NCBI GenBank assembly: GCA_903632075.3
Contig: CAHIKZ030005642.1
Span: forward strand, 1,574,501-1,638,500
From: Acanthosepion pharaonis
Lineage: Eukaryota > Mollusca > Cephalopoda > Sepiida > Sepiidae
Direction: 5' to 3'
DNA length: 64,000 nucleotides
The notes beneath the pieces are model-generated. The model saw only the letters and a program-made list of their open reading frames with translations. It made no database searches and was not told where the DNA came from. This document shows positions 1 to 11,520 of this stretch, in pieces; the first letter of the stretch is position 1, and each line of letters opens with the position of its first letter. A program made the position numbers and the translations under genes.

Positions 1-1287
1 TTAAAAATCCAATATTTCTCCTAGAGATTTGTTTCAAAGTTAATTAGTAAATTTAAGTATCAATAACTGAATTTTGTAGATATAATGCATACTTTTTTTG
101 CTTAAAATATGTTTATTTACACACAGTAGCCTGTGATGTCATACATAAACAACAATAGTTTTGTCATGTAATCTGTGATTTAAAAAGTGCACAAAAATTT
201 TTTAAATTATAAATATAAAAAAGAAATTAATTAAAAACTAGTGAAATGATACTTTTGAGTTTATTTAATTAATTTTATTTTTTTTTTATTATTTTCTTAT
301 CTGTTTGATGTCATAAAATATTTCATTTCACTCAATGTGGTCTTATTTCTAATTATTCGGAATTTAAGAGTTATTGATTGAGTTATCATATTGGTAATAG
401 TAGTTAGTTAAAGGCGATAATTCAAAATTATTTCCTTTTTGAACATCCATACAAAAAATAATCTAACAGTCGCTAAAATGAAAAAAATGAAATTCTTGAA
501 AAAAAAAAAAGGTTCACACTCGCGAAAAGGACATTCATTAAAATAAAACTTACATTTTTCGATTCTTCAAACACATCTTATTTTTAATTATGAAAAAATC
601 GATATTTAGTAAGAGATGAGTTTCATCAAAGTTGCAGTAGTGAAAACAAAAATTACAAGTCTTTTTTTTTATAAATAAGTAGACAGTAGTTTTTTTTTAT
701 CTACTGAAAGAAAATGTGTTTTTTATTAAATTATGCAGGCAATTCAATTTTTTTTTGTTTGTTTTATTTGGATTATTTTTGGTAAGGTTTCGATATGAAA
801 TTTATTTCACTAATTTCACAGTATGGTCACACTTCTTGGTTGATACTGCATACTTTTTTTTTACTGAGATAACAATAACATCTTCAACGATTTTACTTTT
901 TTTTTAAGTAAAAAAAAAAATGTGAACACTCCACCCAAATTAAAAGGTACACATGAGATATCGAAAAAGAAAGGGGTGATGAAACAGACCCTCCAAAAAA
1001 CATTTCCTCAAAAATAAAAAAAAAATGATACAGTTTGAGTAAATAATTCATTCAATCATTCATTAATGAAAGTAGCGAAAATTTCCTTTGAATTGGATAA
1101 TTCCTTGATTTTTGGTATTTTTTTAAAAATAGAGAGGATGGGTATTTATTCATTAAAAAACGAAACAAAAAAAAAACAAGCGCATCTTGGGGTACTTAGA
1201 AATCCAAAAGTCAGGAATTGGTATCACTTGATCTCTAGAGTAAAAGAGAAGTTATCTATCGTAGACAAGTTACTAGCATAGTAATTG

Positions 1288-1323
<36 letters not shown>

Positions 1324-3110
1324 GAAGAAGAAAGAGGGTTTTTCTTTAGGTATGGATCGGCATTTCTGTTTCGAATCAACAAAGTATCGTTTCCTGATAC
1401 TTCTCTCTCTTCCTATGATCAAAATGTGTGCTTCTTTGTGAAAAAAATAATGAATGAATTAATAAATATTGCGTTTTTAGACGAATATCTGCGTGTGACT
1501 CAACAACAGTGTCAAAGGAGCAGTTCAGGTAAGGGCGTCATTACTAATTAACAGTACACTTTATTTTTTAGTCAAATTTTAATAATGTAAAACTATTTTT
1601 ATAGAAATGTGGCATATGGTCAACTGATTTGGCTGGGTAATGAATGAGTTTCTTGAGGGTGGATCAGTTCAAAAGAGTTAATAATCACTAAGCAACAAAT
1701 TTGAGGATCATTAAAAAAATAAATAGATAAATAAAGATAAATTTACTCTAAGAATTTAATTTAGAACTAAGACACTAAATAAATATGATATTTAGAAAGA
1801 AACCAAATCCAACAAGCAATCTCCTCTTAAAAGAGCGAATAATAATGTTTATCAATTTATCTCTACTAATTCGCCGAAAACACAGCATCATAGCATGATG
1901 AAAAAATCCTCAAACTCAATAAAAACAAAGTTTTATTGCCAAAATATTTATACTATATTATTAAGAGGAAAGACCAAAGTACTTTTTAATTATTTTCTAA
2001 AATTTTTTAATCCTTTCTAGCACGTTCGAAATTTTGGTTTAAAAATCTTGTTTTTTTACATCAGCAGTAACCGTACGTAATAGCATAAACTTTTAAGTAC
2101 TTTGTAACCGTTGTGCATTAACAACTTAGAAGTATCAAAGACACATGTGTACTGCAAAATATAAACAAAAGATATGGCTTTTTAGAAAATAAAAAAGACT
2201 TTTAAGACCGAATATATCGCAACTGATAAACCCAACAAGAATATTTTAGAAGGTAGGGAAACATTTTAACGCACACAAAAATGACTGCCGTTTTTTGATT
2301 GGTGATTTTATTTTATTTTATTTTTTTTATATATATATTTTTATATAGAAAAAAAAGATTAATAAAAATTGTTTAAAATGACTAATGAAGGCGAAAGCCA
2401 AACAAATACAAAGCAAATATTTTAAAGAAATTCGCTAAAATATCGAAATATAAAGCAAGGTTAAGAAACTTCCTTATCATTTTTTGTTAAAAAAAATAAA
2501 TAAATAAATGAAAGAAAAACGACTTTTAAAAGTTTTTTTTACTAAAGATGATGTCGTCATAAATGACACTTAAAAATCAATTAAAAACTTCTCAAAAAGA
2601 CATTTCAACTAAAAATCAATCAAAAAGCAAAACATGTGAAAATAAATAACAATTATAGGCAAAAAAAAACTAAGTTGATCATTTTAAAACTTAATTTAGA
2701 TCGCCATCATCAGCATGAAACAATACGCCACTCACAGCAAATCTACAAGTAGATAATTATCACAGACAATACTTAAAAAGAAACTATATATTTAAAAATC
2801 CATTAAATCTATATACCCATATCAACACTAGAAAACCAGTTATTTGATTTAGAAAACAACGATTTGCTCAAATGAGCAACGGCTTTTTTTTTTTTTTTTA
2901 ACATGAGACTTTTAAAAGTGAAAAATGAATCCCGCAAAAACAAGTTGAAAGGACCGTATTTTTTCCACGTATACCGATACAAGAAGGGAGTAAAATCAGA
3001 CATCTTTGACTAGTTTGGCTAAACGTGCACAGAAACGAAGGTAGCAATAATAAAAGAAAGTTAATGGAAAGAAAAAAACAGAGAAATGTGCAAGAGAAGA
3101 TTGCCACTCA

Positions 3111-3190
3111 CCATTGTATATATTCTCTTGGCCCCGGTTACTATGTGACGTCACGGCACTAAACTCACGTTCAAATCTCGCCAATTTTCA
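3111..3190 (-). promoter_or_regulatory. possible promoter patch with CRE palindrome
   Basis: TGACGTCA, the full cAMP-response-element palindrome, lies at 3146-3153. Reading the minus strand, a TATATA-like stretch follows about 25 bp downstream (near 3117-3125). A GTGAGT donor-like string follows at about 3103-3109. The patch is less AT-rich than its surroundings. No transcript or first exon can be proven, so this is a suggestion only. Confidence 0.2.
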
Positions 3191-3247
3191 CTTCTCGGAG
3201 AAGCCTGAGAATTTGGTTTTTTTTTTTTTTCTTTTTTTTTTTGCAGG

Positions 3248-3313
3248 ATGAAATATTGTAATTAATTTAGTTGTATGTCTTGAAATATTGTAATTAATTT
3301 AATTGTCTGTCTT
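3248..3313. repeat. 32-bp tandem duplication
   Basis: Two near-identical units of about 32 bp, each beginning TGAAATATTGTAATTAATTT, stand head to tail and differ at only a few positions. It is a simple local duplication with no sign of function. Confidence 0.7.
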
Positions 3314-4015
3314 GAAACTTAATTTTATTCCTCTTGTCAAATTTTGAATATATGTATTGCATTCAATATTTCAATAAATTATTTTTCATTTGGAAATATG
3401 TAGTATTTTCAAAAACAACAAATTGTTTCATGAAAGAAAGAGTGTTGTAAATTTTTATATTACCCCTGTTTATTAGCAATGATGTTTTTTTTTTATCATT
3501 AAAACAAGTATAAAAATAAATAAAAAAAGAAATTAAAAAAAAGAAGTAATGTAAGATAATTAAAAGGTGAATATAAAATAATTTAAAAAATAATATGATA
3601 CACTAAGTTTGTTTATTGCTTTTTCTCTTCAAGGAAGAATATCAAAAATTATATTTGAAAAAAATGTAAATTTAAGAAATGATTAATAAAAAAGTGTAGA
3701 TAAAAATAAGTAAATATAACAGTCTAAGTTTCTTTATTATGCTTGCTCTAAAGAGAAGTATTTTTTAAAAAAAAGCTAGATGGTCAATAAAAACTTTGTG
3801 GGTTGCCAAAAACACCTATTAGAGGGTGCTCTTTAATTCTATAAAAAAACAATCATATTCTCTCTCTCTCTTTCTATTTTTAACTTTTGCTTCCAGATGT
3901 AGTCGAATGTAGATAAAGAATGCTGCTGCTGAGGTGCATTTATTTCCTTGGTTCCCTGTTGACTTTTGAAAACTTTCTCTCTCACACACACACACACACA
4001 TATACACGTATCTAT

Positions 4016-4494
4016 TGTCGGAGTTAACTCCTCCTTTAGTTCGTTAATCCTTTCACCAGAGGTCTCTCTTCCTTGGCTATAAATAGTCGCTGACCCTTCG
4101 CCTCTTCCTCTTTTTGTCTCAGGTTTTCAGCCTTACCACCTCACAGATGTGAATGCTCACAGATACAGCATTTCCCAAATGCTGGGAACATGCTAAGCAC
4201 AATACACGTACGTATGAACACTCATCACAACACAACACACACACACGCATAATATTTACCACACACACTCTGTTAATGTAACTGTCCATGTAACTTGTAC
4301 CTTTCTTCTTGTTGTTAATACACATATTTGTTTACATATATTTATCGGTCTTGTGTTTGTTTTTCTTTGCCTTCTTTGGACTTTAATTAAAGTTCAGCTT
4401 TCTCATATAGTTGGACAGGCTAGCAGGAAAATCTTAACCCACATGTATTCATCTACTTATACTCAACGACATCGCCGACATACGGTCCTCTACA
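4016..4494 (-). mobile_element. solo LTR, family A (copy 1), with target duplication
   Basis: A 479-bp block beginning TGTCGGAGTTAACTCC and ending GGTCCTCTACA, so it has TG...CA termini. It is flanked by the 4-bp direct repeat CTAT (4012-4015 and 4495-4498). Two relatives lie at 22775-23283 and 26022-26461 in the opposite orientation and share both ends. On the minus strand a TATTTATAGCC-type TATA box precedes the expected start of transcription. There is no internal retroviral sequence, so it is a solo LTR of a Gypsy-type element left by LTR-LTR recombination. Confidence 0.85.
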
Positions 4495-4502
4495 CTATCA
4501 CT

Positions 4503-4745
4503 GTGTGAAACTGATCCAAGTAATCTCTTTCCAACTGACAAAGTCTCCCTGTACAAGCAGTACCGCGTTAAAAAACAAACTCAACTATACTCTCTCACAT
4601 TGTGATCTTTATGCCCAGCTGATCTTGCAAAAAAAAATGTGCATATATTCCCCCACTCTCTCGAATTCTTTTGACTCCGAGACCATGTCTTTCTTAAATT
4701 AAGGTGCCAGGGCAGCCATATTTCTTTTTCTTTTCCTTTCCAGGT
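4503..4745 (-). repeat. 3' LTR of the 4.5-7.1 kb retroelement
   Basis: About 240 bp, clearly related to 6866-7105. Shared strings include CCAAGTAATCTCTTTCCAAC and GTCTTTCTTAAATTAAGG. The right edge runs straight into truncated integrase coding sequence rather than the normal 3' end of pol. Confidence 0.7.
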
Positions 4746-5465
4746 CAATGGATTGGAACACTTTGCCCTCTTCAACCACCACCCGAACAGCTGCCTTTGA
4801 GACCTCAGGTTGGATCCATCATACAAAGTACTAGGTGCACTTCACACCAGGATGTCCACTACATCGATGGATGGCTTGAATGTGGATTGATTCCTGCTCT
4901 TCTGTAGATGCAGTGCACACTGGTTCTGTTTCTTTCCAAACCACACTGAGCTAACATTGAGGCACTTTGGTGAGCTGATCAATTCAGTTTGCATGGGATT
5001 TGACAAGCTCTATGTTGACAGCCAATTTATACCAGTTCCTTGATTGTACTGAGCTGATGTCTTATCAACATTTCTGTCGCTGCCTTTGTGCACACTCGAG
5101 ACTTTCCAGACAGCATATCAGAAAACCATCATATGTTGAGTCAGTCTTTAGGTGAGCCACAGTCACTCTCCATTGCAGTGCCATGTTGATGCCTCTCAAG
5201 ATCGCGTCAAGCTCTGCCAGGTTGATATGCTTGCATTCCTGTTCTGATCACAGCCAGCAGGCATCTTCAACTAGGGATTTGCCATTTTCCACAATGACTC
5301 CAGTGGCCAAGGAGCTTGCATCAACCCACATGGTAACTTTGCATCCATCAACACACCAATCGCCTTGTGCTGGATCCTACTGTACCAATCTGAGATTGAT
5401 GTCAGTCAGCATCTGAGTCAATGGTGGGTCCTGTACTTCATTGTCCCAGCTAGTTGTCACAGTGT
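4745..5465 (-). pseudogene. RNase H and integrase N-terminal remnant
   Basis: Minus-strand translation of about 5335-5010 gives an RNase H core: WVDASSLATGV (first catalytic Asp), HINLAELDAIL (catalytic Glu) and LKTDS (second Asp). A frameshift follows, then an ACTKAATEML-like stretch. Further downstream (4925-4745) an SGHPGVK string and a QSID string match the HHCC zinc-binding region at the start of Gypsy integrases. The frame then ends abruptly at the LTR, so the integrase catalytic core is absent. In-frame stops rule out a functional protein. Confidence 0.65.
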
Positions 5466-5499
5466 TGAGTGAGTCAGTCGTTCACTTTTGAACCGACTG

Positions 5500-5702
5500 C
5501 TTGGTTGAACTCTCTTCCTACGGATGGGAGGATCCCGAAGGAGGCTACGCCGAAGGGCGGAGTCTCTTTCGGGGAGGTAAAACTGGCCCTGAACACGTTT
5601 ATACAGGTTCAATGGGCATATTTTTGGCCGAGCCCACGGGCTCAGAATGCCCACGTTAAAAAGGCCTTGTGCCACATGACACCCTCGTGGGGGGTGACTC
5701 AA
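5500..5702 (+). repeat. GC-rich structured repeat, copy 1
   Basis: About 200 bp of unusually GC-rich sequence interrupts the RNase H coding region of the host retroelement. A related copy lies at 17005-17205. Copy 1 can form a hairpin with arms GAGCCC/GGGCTC (5630-5643) inside an outer stem GGGCAT/ATGCCC (5614-5619 with 5647-5652). A second hairpin is CACCC/GGGTG (5680-5696). The block TTAAAAAGGCCTTGTGC lies between the hairpins. It could be a SINE-like insertion or an LTR leader fragment; the type is not resolved. Confidence 0.5.
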
Positions 5703-5715
5703 TATCATGTTGGCA

Positions 5716-6864
5716 TGCCGTTTTATGAATGCAGTTACGACGTGGAGCCAGCCACATACTGGCAAATGTCCAGTCAACTTCCAACACAGGGAGAAAATGC
5801 CCCAATGAGTGAGCCTGTTAGGCAATGGTGGGAGGTCTCTCCTGTGACTCCATTGCAATTTGCCCCGCTCCTCCCATACACATAATCCCAGCACATGGGT
5901 GCCATTCTCTAAACACTCTGGATGCCTCAACATTGATAGGGTGCCTGTTGCTCACGTCAAGTTCAATATGTCCTACCGCAGAGCACTTGAGGGTCCTTTC
6001 ACCAACAGTGAGCATGTTCACTTCTTTCCTCTTCCAAGAGCGACAAAGCAGTCTGCTTGCAAGTGATTAAGAACAACCTGTGTTTAGCAAGGCTAAACTT
6101 CCGATTCCATTGATGTATACAGCAATTGTGAGTAGCACCTCCTTCATATGGAGCTCGGGGAGTAGACTGGGACTGAGACCTATTCCCCAAGATCATTTCC
6201 CAGGCAATTGCAGACTACATGGCCTACCATATTTCAATTGTGACATCGCATCCAGAGTGTCCACCTTGAATAGCATGCTATGAAGCCACGTGGATCTCTG
6301 GTAAGAAGCTTCCTCGCCTCATCCCATGTTCGCACCATTGCAATTACCAGTCCCTTTTCCAATATCTAATCTTTCATAATTGCTCATGCTTGAGTCAACA
6401 GCTGGCCAATAGACAATTCATCCATCCGGCTTGAAGCGTGAAGGAGATGTTTTAATTCAGTCTGGTAACCCTCACATGAATGCGCATGCCAGGCCATGGT
6501 TTGCTCATTCCACCGAACAAGACAGAAAGTTTTTGTAACTCCAACATCCACCAATTCTCTGGGATAGAGCCGTCATTCAACTAGTTTCTCATAAGCCAGA
6601 AAACCATAGCAAAAGCTGTGTACAGTGCAGATTTTATCTGGCTGAAATACTCTTGTTCTTCCTCTCTCAGCTGCTGGTAGACAGCAAACGCACCACCCAT
6701 TAGCCTTAAAGGTACTACATGTTCTGAATGTTTAACCTGGCACATCTTACAAACCAGCTCAGCCTTCTCAATCTATTTGACCACAGATGGTCCAGACACA
6801 GAGCTGTCAAACTTGGGAATAATTTTGAGGTCAAACTTCTCCTCCATCATTTTCACCAAAATAG
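5716..6864 (-). pseudogene. gag and retropepsin remnant
   Basis: Minus-strand translation of 6860-6250 shows Gag-like sequence, including LVCKMCQVKHSEHVVPLRLM, AVYQQLREEEQEYFSQIKSA and SRMDELSIGQLL, with several stops and shifts. At about 6140-5985 a retropepsin-like region reads LALLNTGCS, so the catalytic Asp of the DTG motif has become Asn. A VCGWLHVVTAFIKR segment near 5800-5740 belongs to the pol spacer before RNase H. The reverse transcriptase that should separate them is deleted. The element is dead on three counts: no RT, no catalytic Asp, and multiple stops. Confidence 0.6.
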
Positions 6865-6865
6865 C

Positions 6866-7105
6866 TTGTGTGAAATTGATCCAAGTAATCTCTTTCCAAC
6901 TGATGACGTCACTCCGTACAAACAGCACTGCGTTCAAAAAATGAATTGAGCATTACTCTCTCACCTCATGATTTTTATGCCCAGTTGATCTCACAAAAAA
7001 TTTACATACATTCACTCAATTTCCCAAATTCTCCTAGCTCCAAGACTATGTCTTTCTTAAATTAAGGTGTCAAGGTGGCCATATTTCTTTTTCCTTTCCT
7101 TTCCT
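6866..7105 (-). repeat. 5' LTR of the 4.5-7.1 kb retroelement
   Basis: Partner of 4503-4745 in direct orientation, similar over about 240 bp. On the minus strand it leads straight into gag-like sequence, which fixes it as the 5' copy. Confidence 0.65.
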
Positions 7106-7110
7106 TCACT

Positions 7111-8130
7111 CATTTTGCACGCCAGGCATATACGTGCTCGCTTTGCCACATGAGGTAAGTCATCTTCCCTTCTACAATCACATACAAGCACATTCCTATA
7201 GCTCGTTTTAGTGTACACATGTAATTCCTTTTGTTAATAACATGCATTGTTGTTTGTTTTATATCCATTGTTTTGTGTTCACATTTTTTCCCGGACTTAC
7301 ATGAGTCTGTCAATATTGTTTGTGGAATAAATATATAAATTTTATATAAAATGTCTATAGACAACATAAACAAAGAGATGATACCTGTAACAAGTTAACA
7401 AATAAATTTGATGTGAAAGATTTGTACTCTAAACTTTCTAAGAATAGAATGACTAAAAAAAAACACCTGAAAATAAGTCAATCAAAGGAAGACTGATTTA
7501 ATTTTAAAGTTTCCAAAAGATATACACCTGTGGTGAATGCACATTGGTACAGATCCAAAAGAGGCCCCAGATGGCATGCAGACATATTTGCCAATACCAG
7601 TTACATCCGGATTTTCCCCATTAGCAGCAGGATAGCTTTGCATATCTAGCTATGGGCCTCTCTGCAGCTGGTCTTTGTAACATGCCTTATGCTAATAAAA
7701 GTAACAAGAAAATCAACATTCAGAAGTTGGCAAGACATGGTGTCTTGTGAAGTCGGTCCAGTGGACATTTTATTCCTAAAGTAGCTGTGGTTCCTGAGGC
7801 AGTTATTTTGTTACCTCCCATCTCTTTCCCCTTTCTGCCTATTATCCTCATAGTTGCTGGAAGAGTAATTGGTTAAGCATTTCCCACAACCTCAACACAC
7901 TCTTGTAATACATTATAACAACACCTTTGGATTTCTTGATCAATCAGGAGAGTGAAATTTAAACATTGAAAACCATTTGGAACAAGAAAAGAGATGGTAT
8001 AAGGATATGTTAGGATCCAGAATGATGATGATATTTCATCATTCTAAAATTAACCTTGCTATCAGTGACGATAGAAAATGCCACTAGTGATAAAAGTTAA
8101 GAAAGATATTTCATCATTTTAAAATTTGAT
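7111..8130. other. no gene seen; possible decayed LTR material
   Basis: Sequence at 7210-7300 resembles the middle of the family A solo LTRs (TTGTTAATAACATG and TGTTTTATAT strings) but is too diverged for a firm call. The less AT-rich stretch 7540-7900 contains no recognisable coding or RNA motif. Confidence 0.4.
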
Positions 8131-8236
8131 TATAAAAACAACCCTTCATCACAAACAACAGCAGTCAGCAGAGTAGAGTCAGTAGACTAGAGCAGAGTAG
8201 AGTAGCCAGTAGCAGTAGTAAAAAGGCCCAACACAT

Positions 8237-8632
8237 ATGTATCCTCATCCCTATGGAAAAATGAAAACTGACTATCCTCACCAATTAAATTATAGGAACA
8301 AACAAAAACAAGCACAAACTTTTAAAGAAAACAAAAGAGAGAGTAGAACTGAGAACATTTTTAACACACACTATACCAATATCTTTAATTTACATCACAA
8401 AAAAAGAAAAATACGTATTTTGTTATTAATATCAATTTGTGTTTTGAGTATTATTATTGTTATATTGTTGTACATTTTATGCATTTTTAATTTCACAAAA
8501 AAAAGAAAAAATACCAATATTCTCTTCTTACGGGTTGTAGCTGAAGTTAATTTATGTAAGGCAAAGATTATGCATTATCCCACAACACATAGATCAAATA
8601 AAGAATATAAGGACAATTTGAGAAATTACTAA
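8237..8632 (+). CDS. orphan 131-codon ORF with one membrane segment
   Basis: I do not recognise this protein. Residues 1-57 are polar and lysine-rich. About residues 58-86 form a strongly hydrophobic run (IRILLLISICVLSIIIVILL and onward) long enough for one membrane helix. The C-terminal 45 residues are basic and polar. A TATAAAAAC string lies at about 8132-8141, roughly 100 bp upstream, and an AATAAA lies at 8769. The region could therefore be a transcription unit, perhaps inside an LTR-like block. In DNA this AT-rich a hydrophobic ORF can arise by chance. No homolog, splice signal or partner gene supports it. Confidence 0.2.
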   Translation: MYPHPYGKMKTDYPHQLNYRNKQKQAQTFKENKRESRTENIFNTHYTNIFNLHHKKRKIRILLLISICVLSIIIVILLYILCIFNFTKKRKNTNILFLRVVAEVNLCKAKIMHYPTTHRSNKEYKDNLRNY

Positions 8633-8639
8633 AAACACA

Positions 8640-10540
8640 GTGGTTAGAGATCCAACAATAAAGAGATTTTTATATATACAATAGATATACATGCAAAGAT
8701 AACAGAATGTTTGTTGATTGTGGCAATTGAGACAAGGTTATGAAGAATGTTCATGCAGAAATTTGGTCAATAAAAGTTAATAGTTTTGATTTGTTAGTGA
8801 AATTAAAATAATTTGGTTTCTGCAAGGAAAAATCTCAAATGTGTTCGTTCAAATAATAGTGTGCATGCATGTGTTACTTGTTAGTTAGAATTTAACTTAT
8901 GGAGAGTTGTTTGCCTTTAACTGCTTGGCTAAATTGATGAATTGTACAATTACTGTTTGTGTAGTGAAAACGTTCACTTTTTAAGTCAATTGTAATTTGA
9001 TTACCATGCGGACAATGGTCGATTGAGTGCCATGTTGAGTTTGTTGAGAATTTTGAAGTGATGTTCAGTCAGTGAACTGACACGCATGGAGTTTGGTAGC
9101 ACCTCACGAAACTCAATGACTGACTGACTTGAATTGAGTCATGTGGTTGTTTATATAGAATTTGGTGTCTAAAAATTGGCACCAGGGAGTTTTGGCAGGA
9201 AAAAGGATCTGTTTTGACTTTGCTACAGTTTAGTGTTTCTTAACCAATATAAGATTAAATTTACTGAAATGAAGTGGTGATTGGTTAAGGCTTTTTTTAG
9301 GAAAGAATACATCTTTTCCGAAAGGGGTGGAAGGCTAATGTGGAAGATTCCACACTCTCATTAACATCCACCCTTTTATACTCAACAAATAATATCACAT
9401 TAGGAGTACTACTACATCAACACCAACTTATCCACACTGTTACAGATCCAGAAGGATACGAATAAGGTAGAAGGATATCAGAAGGAAAAGGAATTTTGTT
9501 TGTCATCAGTGGATGAACTAAGCTGTTTCTTAATGAGGAAGTAAGAAGCAAATGAAGAAAGAAACAGAAAAAAAACTGAACCAAAGTGAAAGCAGTGAAG
9601 TGAAAATTTTCTGATAATAATAATCAAACTGTGTTCAAGAAAAAGAACAAATTTGCTGGTGACTCAGCCTTCTCAGTTTCAACTTTCAATTAACTAAGTG
9701 TATCTTTTTTGAAAGAATGTTATTTTGAAGCTTTTTTAAAAAGGAATTGTATTGGAACTTCTTAAGATTTTGCAATTATTGAAAGTTTGTTGAATAATTT
9801 ATATCTTTTTTATGAGGCATATTTCTATTTTTCAAATTGGATGTCTTCCCTTTAATAAAGTGCACAAAAGGAAAAATTTGTGCAATCTTATTGTAAACTT
9901 TGTATATTTTGTTCTATTGTTTGCATGTTAATGCAATAAATGTTTGTTCCTTTCAAATTTCACATCAGTTTAGAGTCTTGTTTGTTTTGGGATTTACCTT
10001 ATTCAATATCTGAGATAAGAGAGGTGACATTCTCTCTCCCCCGACTATCTTCCTAAAAAATCCTTTTACAAACTTTAAAGCCACTATGTAACAGAGAATC
10101 AGGTCAACCTGATTAGAGACTTAGAGTTGGTTGTGTGTGGTGCAGTAAGCACCAGGGGTTACACCATTTTCCACAGTTGGCTGTTAAGAGAGGACATTCT
10201 AAGGCAGTGACAATTTGTATATGAACAATACTGAGCTGGTATTAGCCATTAGTCAGCATGGGTCTGGGTGAGCTATATAACACTAGTTTTTTCTCAGTCG
10301 AAGGGAGCACTCTCAATGTGCAGAAGACTAAGATTTGTAGTGGACCCCCTTGAGGGGGCACAATATAACATGGCCTGTGTGACTCAATAAGGCAGAGAGA
10401 TCACAAGGGGCCTACTAATATTTATAATTAAAGACATGAAATCTGACAGATCAACAAGAGGACAACAAACTTAAAATTAATACAAAATTTATTTACAATA
10501 TAGGTCTTGTAGGTCAAATTAGCATGTAAGTCCACAGTTA
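8640..10540. other. no gene seen; LTR-like promoter strings
   Basis: Moderately AT-rich. A minus-strand TATATAAACAACC-type TATA box lies near 9150. A plus-strand TTTTATACTC lies near 9373, and AATAAATG near 9938. These fit decayed LTRs, but no paired LTR or target duplication was found, so no element is drawn. Confidence 0.35.
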
Positions 10541-10554
10541 GAAAGTTAAGTTCC

Positions 10555-10800
10555 TATGTCTGGTGAAAGTGTTGGAAATTTGCATGTCAAGTCCAGCAGT
10601 GAAACTTCTGTAGTATTTTAACCAAAGTGTACAGAGTAGGTTATTTGAAGTCTGGACAATATAGCCAAAGAGAAGAAAATTCAATTTAAATGTCCAGTGC
10701 TAGTGTTGCATAGTTGTTGGTCAAATCCAGTGATGAACCTTCCACAGTATTTTAACTGAGTAGGTAAGAGTAGGTTGTTTGAGTCTGGACAATATGCATA
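10555..10800. repeat. diverged tandem duplication, period about 134 bp
   Basis: Two copies (about 10556-10664 and 10690-10798) share the order GTGTTG, CAGTATTTTAAC, GAGTAGGTTRTTTGA and TCTGGACAATAT. Divergence is high, so the duplication is old. Confidence 0.6.
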
Positions 10801-11029
10801 CAGCAATTTCCTAAACCAGGTAAATTAGGTTGACTGAAAAGCCGAGACCATGGTATAGCCAGAAGTTCAGAGCTGTTGTAAGCAGGTCCATCAGTACCGA
10901 TCAACCAAGTGACTTAGGTTGAAATAGTGATGCTGGAAGTAGTAAAAGCCAAGAGTTCCAGAAGTAAGAAAGGATAGGAAAACCAAACTAATAAATGTGA
11001 ATGTAACTCAACACATAACCCATTAAAGT

Positions 11030-11490
11030 GTAATTTAAAAAAAGCACAACCCTTTCCCTCCAATTTTCCTTTGTGGGTTTGTGGCCTCTAGGTTGGGAAA
11101 CTTTGAAATCAACAAGTAGTGGGCGGGTGCATATCAACGTTTCAAGGAGGGTGCGAGAACCTAGTCCCAGCCCTGGGCGCAGAGTCCTGTTGCTAGACAT
11201 AGAGTTTTCCAGGGCAGCATTACCCTCTCAAGGCACTTGATGTAGGCCTCCATATTGAGTCTGTAGCCCTCACCAAGAAATTCAGGAGTTCTTTTCTGAT
11301 CAGAATGATCAGCACAAGCTTTCTGTGTTGCCATACCTTCGTAATCACCATTAGACTCATCCATCCTCTACACTGTCCTCAGATTGACACCCAAACACTC
11401 TGAAATGTTAATATTGGAGCTTCCAAGCAGCACAGCATGCCGTTTCCAAATTTCTGGCAGAGTGAATTGTGTCATGGTGCTCTTTTTCTC
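11030..11490 (-). pseudogene. Tc1/mariner-type transposase remnant
   Basis: Minus-strand translation from about 11480 gives TQFTLPEIWKRHAVLLGSSN, a helix-turn-helix-like ECLGVNLRTVQRM, DESNGDYEGMA and KRTPEFLGE. It then jumps, with an internal deletion, to RLNMEAYIKCLERVMLPW from the catalytic region. After a frameshift a QQDSAP string carries the second catalytic Asp of Tc1-type DDE enzymes. The first catalytic Asp region and the C-terminal D/E are missing. This looks like an internally deleted, shifted copy of a Tc1/mariner-superfamily transposase. No terminal inverted repeats were identified. Confidence 0.6.
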
Positions 11491-11520
11491 ACAGATGCTG
11501 CCCAACTGACCCTACTATAC

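Larger units (their letters stand above)
1..4015. other. AT-rich intergenic DNA, no gene seen
   Basis: Low-complexity A/T-rich sequence with many homopolymer runs. The short open frames here are rich in F, K and N and show no recognisable domain or splice context. I see no transposon protein signature. A possible promoter patch (3110-3190) and a short tandem duplication (3248-3313) are listed separately. Confidence 0.6.
4503..7105 (-). mobile_element. deleted Gypsy-type LTR retroelement
   Basis: About 240 bp is repeated directly at both ends (4503-4745 and 6866-7105), as expected for LTRs. The element is flanked by TCACT (4498-4502 and 7106-7110). Between the LTRs, minus-strand translation gives gag, retropepsin, RNase H and an integrase N-terminal piece in that order. 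The reverse transcriptase is missing, which implies an internal deletion. All frames carry stops and shifts. The left target duplication starts at the last base of the neighbouring solo LTR's duplication, so the two insertions are practically adjacent. The terminal TG/CA assignment is uncertain by one or two bases. Confidence 0.7.

Noticed and set aside
1066..1551. Two lysine-rich ORFs near the left edge
   Set aside because: AT-rich, low complexity, no domain, no splice or promoter context.
5457..5933. 158-codon minus-strand ORF as a gene
   Set aside because: It runs through a pol spacer and the inserted structured repeat; a fortuitous open frame inside a dead retroelement.
9339..10175. Possible LTR with TGTGGAAGATTCC...TTTTCCACA ends
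   Set aside because: No target duplication at the flanks and no second copy; kept only as LTR-like promoter strings.
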